From: Pseudoxanthomonas sp. z9
GTDB lineage: Bacteria; Pseudomonadota; Gammaproteobacteria; Xanthomonadales; Xanthomonadaceae
Assembly: GCF_006542425.1 (NCBI RefSeq)
Contig: NZ_VFID01000015.1
Location: 1-64,000, forward strand
Length of the DNA: 64,000 nucleotides
Direction of reading: 5' to 3'
Position numbers and translations under genes: made by a program. Below, one piece after another: positions 60,097 through 64,000 of the stretch. How positions within the stretch are numbered: the first letter of the stretch is position 1; each line of letters opens with the position of its first letter. Below the pieces are notes generated by a model, which made no database searches, was not told the DNA's origin, and saw only the letters and a program-made list of their open reading frames with translations.

Positions 60097-62029
60097 GATA
60101 GAGCAGTTTCAATGGGAGTACATCAGACCAGGACTTGGGCGAACGGGTCGCAGCCAGACTGAGGACAACTTCGCCAAGGAGAACAGGGGATGGTATGCGA
60201 TTCTTCTTCGCGAAGTTCTGCAGAACGCGCTGGATGCACGTATCTCGCCTGCCGATCCGGTTACGGTATCCTTGGCCTACCGAGAGTTTGATGCCGACGC
60301 CATCGAATGGATGGGGGCGCTGGTCACTGATGAGCACCTGATCCGGCTAAAGGAATCGATGCCGCATGTGGACGACAAGCCCGCGGCGGTGAAATCGTGT
60401 CTGGTCATCGAGGATTTTGGTACCTGCGGCCTGACAGGTGTCTTGGACGACCCGGAATTAGATGGCAGGGGACAAAACTGGAACGCGTTCTGGTTCCGCG
60501 AGGGTGAGGGTGGAAAGGAGAACGCCGCAGGCAATGGTGGCGCTGGGCAAGGCAAGATCACCTACTTCAGCACTAGTGCCATTCGAACCATCTTCGCCTA
60601 TACCGTGCGATCAGATACGAGTGACGAAGCGTTGATGGGAGCGTGCTCCTTCCTTAGGGACTACAGTCATGGAGGTCAGCGGTGGAAACGCGATGCCTAT
60701 TGGGGGCGCACGAAAGGCGAGCACGAGGATCGCATCGTCTTGCCCGCGCAGGATCGTGACGTCATTGATTCATTTCGCACATCTTTGAAACTAAAGCGCA
60801 ACCCAGAACAGGCCGGATTATCACTAGCAATTCCGTCGCCAAAGGAGTTTGATAAACAAGTTGCAAAGCAGATCGTTATTGCCGAGTTCTTCGTCCCACT
60901 TCTTCGTGGAGACTTGATTGTAGAGTTTGACGATCAGACTATCGGGAAGGATAACGTCGAGGAGCTTGCTGGAAAATTCCTTTCCGACGAGCGCGCACGG
61001 GAACTTCATACCTGCATGACCGCAGGCTACCGCAAGTTCCTCTCGGATTCCTTGGCAAACTCAAGCAGTAGTAACGTTGTCACAACCAGGCCGATCGCCA
61101 AGGTTGCGGACATTGCCGAGGTCATATTCGATCCCGAAGTGCTTGAGGATCTTCGGGAGAAGATAGAGAACGAAAAGACTGTCTCTATCCGGTTGCCGGT
61201 CTCGGTCAAGCCTAAGAAGGAGGCCGCCGTCTACTGTAGTTTTGACGTCCATCTCGCATGTCCCTTCGATCTCGAACGACCCGAACAGGCAATCATTCGG
61301 CGCGATTTGCTGATTGGCGAGGAGCCCATTGGAGGAGGAAAGTTGCGCCAAAAGGCGCGCGGTCTCACGCTCATCGGGAATGATGCTCTGTCAAAACTTC
61401 TACTCGCCGCAGAGGAGCCGACCCATTTGCGATGGAATGCGAGTCGTCCGCGTGTGAATGAGTACTTCAAATCTGGGCGAGATACGGTAGCTCTTGTACG
61501 CAACGCAATGGCTAGGCTCCTCGATGTTTTGACGGGCGGAGAACAGAAGCGGGATTTCAGGCTGTTGTCGAAGTATTTCTCTGCACCAGGATTCGATTCT
61601 CCTATGCCCACCAAAGGCAATAGGAAAGGCAAAGACATACCGCCGCCGCCGACCAATCTGCCGCCTCCCAAGCCCAAGCTGCTTGCTCTTGAGGCCCTGG
61701 ACGATGGCTGCCGAATCAAGCCGGCTAAGGCGGGGGCCTTGACCGCCGACAACATTCCTTTGGATGTGACGGTGGAGTTTGCCTACGAAGGATTGGAAAA
61801 GGATGCGTTCAATGAATACGATCCATTCGACTTCGATCTGGCAGACAGCGCATTTGCCGTGGCGCCCGTAAATTGCGTTGTGAACGAGAGGTCACTTAAT
61901 CGATTGAGTTTTACGGTTATCAGCTCTGATTTCGAACTGAAATTGAACGGGTTCGACAGGAACTTGCGTCTCCGGATGCGTTTGAGTTACGAGGAGAAGT
62001 CCGATGCCGCGACTGTCGACACTGAGTAA
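60071..62029 (+). CDS. GHKL-fold ATPase (HSP90/MutL/MORC-like), restriction-modification associated
   Basis: The product has 652 residues. The GHKL nucleotide-binding boxes are visible: N-box L-L-R-E-V-L-Q-N-A-L-D-A (E48, N52), the Asp motif I-E-D-F-G-T-C-G-L (D115), and glycine lid G-N-G-G-A-G-Q-G-K (residues 154-162). A middle region to about residue 510 follows, then a Pro-rich linker (P-P-P-P-T-N-L-P-P-P near residue 527) and a C-terminal domain I cannot name. GGGGGAGG lies directly upstream of the ATG. MutL/MORC-like GHKL ATPases are known beside cytosine methyltransferases and Vsr genes in bacterial genomes. A clamp or remodelling role on DNA is inferred. Confidence 0.78.
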   Translation: MDPASSVSEIEQFQWEYIRPGLGRTGRSQTEDNFAKENRGWYAILLREVLQNALDARISPADPVTVSLAYREFDADAIEWMGALVTDEHLIRLKESMPHVDDKPAAVKSCLVIEDFGTCGLTGVLDDPELDGRGQNWNAFWFREGEGGKENAAGNGGAGQGKITYFSTSAIRTIFAYTVRSDTSDEALMGACSFLRDYSHGGQRWKRDAYWGRTKGEHEDRIVLPAQDRDVIDSFRTSLKLKRNPEQAGLSLAIPSPKEFDKQVAKQIVIAEFFVPLLRGDLIVEFDDQTIGKDNVEELAGKFLSDERARELHTCMTAGYRKFLSDSLANSSSSNVVTTRPIAKVADIAEVIFDPEVLEDLREKIENEKTVSIRLPVSVKPKKEAAVYCSFDVHLACPFDLERPEQAIIRRDLLIGEEPIGGGKLRQKARGLTLIGNDALSKLLLAAEEPTHLRWNASRPRVNEYFKSGRDTVALVRNAMARLLDVLTGGEQKRDFRLLSKYFSAPGFDSPMPTKGNRKGKDIPPPPTNLPPPKPKLLALEALDDGCRIKPAKAGALTADNIPLDVTVEFAYEGLEKDAFNEYDPFDFDLADSAFAVAPVNCVVNERSLNRLSFTVISSDFELKLNGFDRNLRLRMRLSYEEKSDAATVDTE

Positions 62030-62747
62030 TCCGACAGGACTTGTTGAGCTGGATCGACTACGAGTTGGGATAGCGCTAGATGAAGGCGGAAAACGACCTG
62101 CATTTAGTCTATTGAAGCTCGATCTGTCGGAACTTTCCTTGTCATCCCCGCTAAATGTGGTCGTTATCGCTCGAAGGGGAAATAGCGAAGAGCGAGTTGA
62201 GCTTGGGCCAGTATCCGAGTGGAAGAAGGGCTATCAGGAACTTTCCGAGATCGGAAGCGATGGTTCTTGGGAGTTCCGTGTTTTGCTGGTGCGGCCGGGC
62301 TCTCCGAAGCTGATCGCCGTCGCCGAACGAGTGCGGCCCGAAGGTCAGGGTGACAGCTCCAGTTTTATCGGGCTTGAACCTGCGGATCTTGGACAGAGGC
62401 CTTGGGAGATTGCTATCCAGGAAGCAGAGGGGCGTGCCGTCATCCGCTTCAATAAAGAGATCTATCTTTCTTCGGGCGCGGTGGAGGCTGATTCGTTCTT
62501 CATTGGAATGATTCTTCCCGAGGCTATCCGGCGAGTAGCCGAGTTTGTTTCAACCCGCCCGGGAGTTATGGAAGAGGTATGGGGGCCGTTCAAGCATTGG
62601 CTCGCGTTACATGGCATTACGGACGAGCCAGGAGAAACTGAGGACCAGCAGAGCGAATGGTGCAACCAAATAATCGCAGCTTTCTGCAATCGTTTTGAGT
62701 TCGCGAACAGGCTCAAGGATTTGAGGAGCAAGGGGGATGACGAATGA
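62004..62747 (+). CDS. unknown protein, third gene of the GHKL operon
   Basis: The product has 247 residues. The N-terminal half looks beta-rich (L-N-V-V-V-I-A-R-R-G, W-E-F-R-V-L-L-V-R-P-G) and the C-terminal half helical. I see no nuclease or helicase motif and recognise no family. A GAGGAGAAG ribosome-binding site lies inside the end of the GHKL gene, which it overlaps by 26 bases. It overlaps the next gene by four bases. It probably works in the same complex as the ATPase. Confidence 0.65.
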   Translation: MPRLSTLSNPTGLVELDRLRVGIALDEGGKRPAFSLLKLDLSELSLSSPLNVVVIARRGNSEERVELGPVSEWKKGYQELSEIGSDGSWEFRVLLVRPGSPKLIAVAERVRPEGQGDSSSFIGLEPADLGQRPWEIAIQEAEGRAVIRFNKEIYLSSGAVEADSFFIGMILPEAIRRVAEFVSTRPGVMEEVWGPFKHWLALHGITDEPGETEDQQSEWCNQIIAAFCNRFEFANRLKDLRSKGDDE

Positions 62748-63475
62748 GCATCAGGAGACTCACGGAGAAGGGAAGGCAGGAATACCGCGATTGGCTGGCC
62801 ACTCGCAAGATAGGTGATGTGCCCCCCAAAGAGCTTCTTGAGGGCGATGCCCAAACGGAAGCTGCGCTTGGAGTCGAGATCGATACGGGCAAGAAATTTG
62901 CTGGCCGGTATGAATTCGGCGAATACGTCGTCGGGGTTTTCTCGGAGATTGATGCGAAGGCGATATTAAGCCAGGAATGGGATGGGCTATGGGATTGGTT
63001 GACTGTCTTGTATTTTGATCAATTTGGGCGGAAGGACAGCAAGTCGTGGCACTACACGGTCACGCGACGCGGGCATTCCGGCTCGCTCGCCTATCGGCAC
63101 CTTGCCAGAACTGCGTACGAGATGTACTTGCGGCACGGGGTGTCATCGCGAGTCATGCTTGCGGTTCCAATGGATACTTGGGGAGACATGTCCGAGCAAT
63201 TGACCTCTCGGCAGAAAGTCGCCTATCACCGTGGCTACATTCAGGCCGCCAATGCGCTTTACATGTCTGGTGGCAAGCTTCGTCGGGGCGCGGCTGGCCG
63301 AGTCAAGCCGCATGCAAAGCGCAAGCCTGGTGATACTGGAGGTAAAGGGGGGGGCGCACGACTTGCGCTAGCCGTTCAAAGACTTTCACGAACCTATGAC
63401 ACCCATCCGCTTCAACTGGACGGACTGTTGGGCCTTCTACCGAAGGAATTTGCTGGATTTATGCCTTCTGCTTGA
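62744..63475 (+). CDS. unknown protein, last gene of the GHKL operon
   Basis: The product has 243 residues. The N-terminal part is mixed (D-G-L-W-D-W-L-T-V-L-Y-F-D-Q-F). A conserved-looking R-H-L-A-R-T-A-Y-E-M-Y core follows, then a basic Lys/Gly-rich linker (K-P-H-A-K-R-K-P-G-D near residue 190) that could touch DNA, and a short helical end. No family or catalytic motif is recognised. It is coupled to the preceding gene by ATGA. Its stop codon sits in the right copy of the direct repeat. Confidence 0.65.
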   Translation: MSIRRLTEKGRQEYRDWLATRKIGDVPPKELLEGDAQTEAALGVEIDTGKKFAGRYEFGEYVVGVFSEIDAKAILSQEWDGLWDWLTVLYFDQFGRKDSKSWHYTVTRRGHSGSLAYRHLARTAYEMYLRHGVSSRVMLAVPMDTWGDMSEQLTSRQKVAYHRGYIQAANALYMSGGKLRRGAAGRVKPHAKRKPGDTGGKGGGARLALAVQRLSRTYDTHPLQLDGLLGLLPKEFAGFMPSA

Positions 63476-63485
63476 AGTTGGAACA
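63469..63485 (+). repeat. 17-base direct repeat at the end of the island (right copy)
   Basis: TGCTTGAAGTTGGAACA differs from the copy at the purA stop (56253-56269) at one position and likewise spans a GCT-TGA stop. Confidence 0.4.
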
Positions 63486-63681
63486 GTGTCTGCCTACGGG
63501 GCAAAGTTGAATCGGATTTGTTTTCCTGAATTCCATGTAGAAAAATTCTTGGCATCGCCTGCGCGGAAGCTTTGGGGCGATAGCAGAAGCAGCATGAGAA
63601 GCCGCTCAATGTGCGTTGACACCACCCACCCCAGCCCCTAAACATTGCTCCCGGAGCCTCGAAACTCCTCACTAAGCGGTA

Positions 63682-63710
63682 CCCACCTCCGAAACACTGG
63701 TGGGTTTTTT
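63682..63710 (+). terminator. Rho-independent terminator downstream of the GHKL operon
   Basis: CCCACC (63682-63687) pairs with GGTGGG (63699-63704) and is followed by six T. A second perfect ten-base hairpin (63711-63720 with 63725-63734) follows at once. The stretch 63476-63681 contains no gene that I can support. Confidence 0.8.
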
Positions 63711-63757
63711 ATGCCCGAACTCACGTTCGGGCATAATTTCCCGTCGCAGGCTTCCTG

Positions 63758-63835
63758 TGTCGGGAGGGCGGCTAATACAGCACCCCACAAGGGGAATACG
63801 CCCGCCGTCTTAGTGCGGTTTCGAGCCTCCCGACA
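63758..63835 (+). ncRNA. structured RNA resembling the C4 antisense RNA family
   Basis: An outer ten-base stem TGTCGGGAGG (63758-63767) with CCTCCCGACA (63826-63835) encloses a CCCC-ACAA-GGGG hairpin and pairing between GGCGG and CCGCC. The layout, and the position just upstream of a small gene in accessory DNA, recall C4 RNAs of phage P1-like and related elements. The family name is from memory of the pattern. The stem pairing itself is directly visible. Confidence 0.5.
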
Positions 63836-63884
63836 TCCCGCCTGCGCCTGCAGGCGGGCCTCTGTACTGCAAGGGAGCAATGCC

Positions 63885-64000
63885 ATGGGCGACGACCGCC
63901 ATCACTCTCACTCGAACCGCCATCCCCCGCGCGAAAAGAAGCGCACCGGCTACCTGCTGACCCAGGACGCCTACCACCTGCTGTACGGCCTGCGCGAACG
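63885..64000 (+). CDS. start of a small accessory gene (runs off the window)
   Basis: An ATG at 63885 with AAGGGAG upstream opens a frame to the window edge, 38 codons: His/Arg-rich start (M-G-D-D-R-H-H-S-H-S-N-R-H) then R-T-G-Y-L-L-T-Q-D-A-Y-H-L-L-Y-G. No family is recognised. An overlapping ATG at 63880 in another frame is less well placed. It follows the C4-like RNA, as genes controlled by such RNAs do. Confidence 0.5.
   Translation, partial: MGDDRHHSHSNRHPPREKKRTGYLLTQDAYHLLYGLRE

Noticed and set aside
62744-63475. Restriction endonuclease assignment for the last operon gene
   Set aside because: I looked for PD-(D/E)xK, HNH and GIY-YIG patterns and saw none; only a basic linker suggests DNA contact.

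Overview
The window is GC-rich, densely coding chromosomal DNA from a gammaproteobacterium. It is most likely a member of the Lysobacteraceae (Xanthomonadaceae), in the Lysobacter/Luteimonas/Pseudoxanthomonas neighbourhood. The evidence is the housekeeping order pyrG-kdsA-(unknown)-eno-ftsB-ispD-ispF-truD / surE-pcm-yqaA-nlpD, the block yhbY/rlmE-ftsH-folP-miaA-hfq-hflX-hflK-hflC-purA, and many intergenic REP elements of the form GTRGGAGCGACGTNAGTCGC. The genus is not resolved.

Layout. 1-31.3 kb is a mixed region. It holds the start of an ECF-type sigma factor, a small secreted protein, an intracellular PHB depolymerase, a methyltransferase, HemJ, a lipoprotein alkaline phosphatase, a dicarboxylate symporter with a GNAT enzyme, an M16 protease pair (one active, one lacking the zinc motif), a thioesterase, two NlpC/P60 hydrolases, SlyD, an exported RidA-like protein, two DUF418 membrane proteins, an M4 metalloprotease, a DadA-like oxidoreductase coupled to glutathione reductase, two transporters, a YbdK-type ligase, an S9 peptidase and ParE. 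31.4-43.0 kb is the conserved core from pyrG to nlpD: CTP synthesis, KDO synthesis, enolase, a divisome protein, MEP isoprenoid enzymes and stress-survival genes. 43.4-56.3 kb is a second core block covering cell-wall, ribosome and RNA-modification functions, FtsH with its regulators HflK/HflC, Hfq and PurA.

REP elements fill most of the larger gaps (3.4-4.3, 11.4-11.9, 43.0-43.4, 51.7-52.0 and 54.6-54.7 kb, plus one directly upstream of kdsA). They mostly occur as head-to-head pairs. In the first gap they are arranged with repeated copies of the 3' tail and terminator of the alkaline phosphatase gene.

From about 56.3 kb, just after the purA terminator, the base composition looks lower in GC and the genes become accessory. 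There is a HEPN-like protein with an R-x4-H motif. A Vsr-type endonuclease and a cytosine-5 methyltransferase lie tail to tail. A tightly coupled four-gene operon follows: a small protein, a GHKL-fold ATPase of 652 residues, and two proteins I do not recognise. No conventional restriction endonuclease or integrase is visible. I read this as a restriction-modification-like or anti-phage island built around a GHKL ATPase. A 17-base imperfect direct repeat falls at the purA stop codon and at the stop codon of the island's last gene. The window ends with a terminator, a structured RNA resembling the C4 antisense family, and the start of another small gene, so the accessory region continues past the edge.
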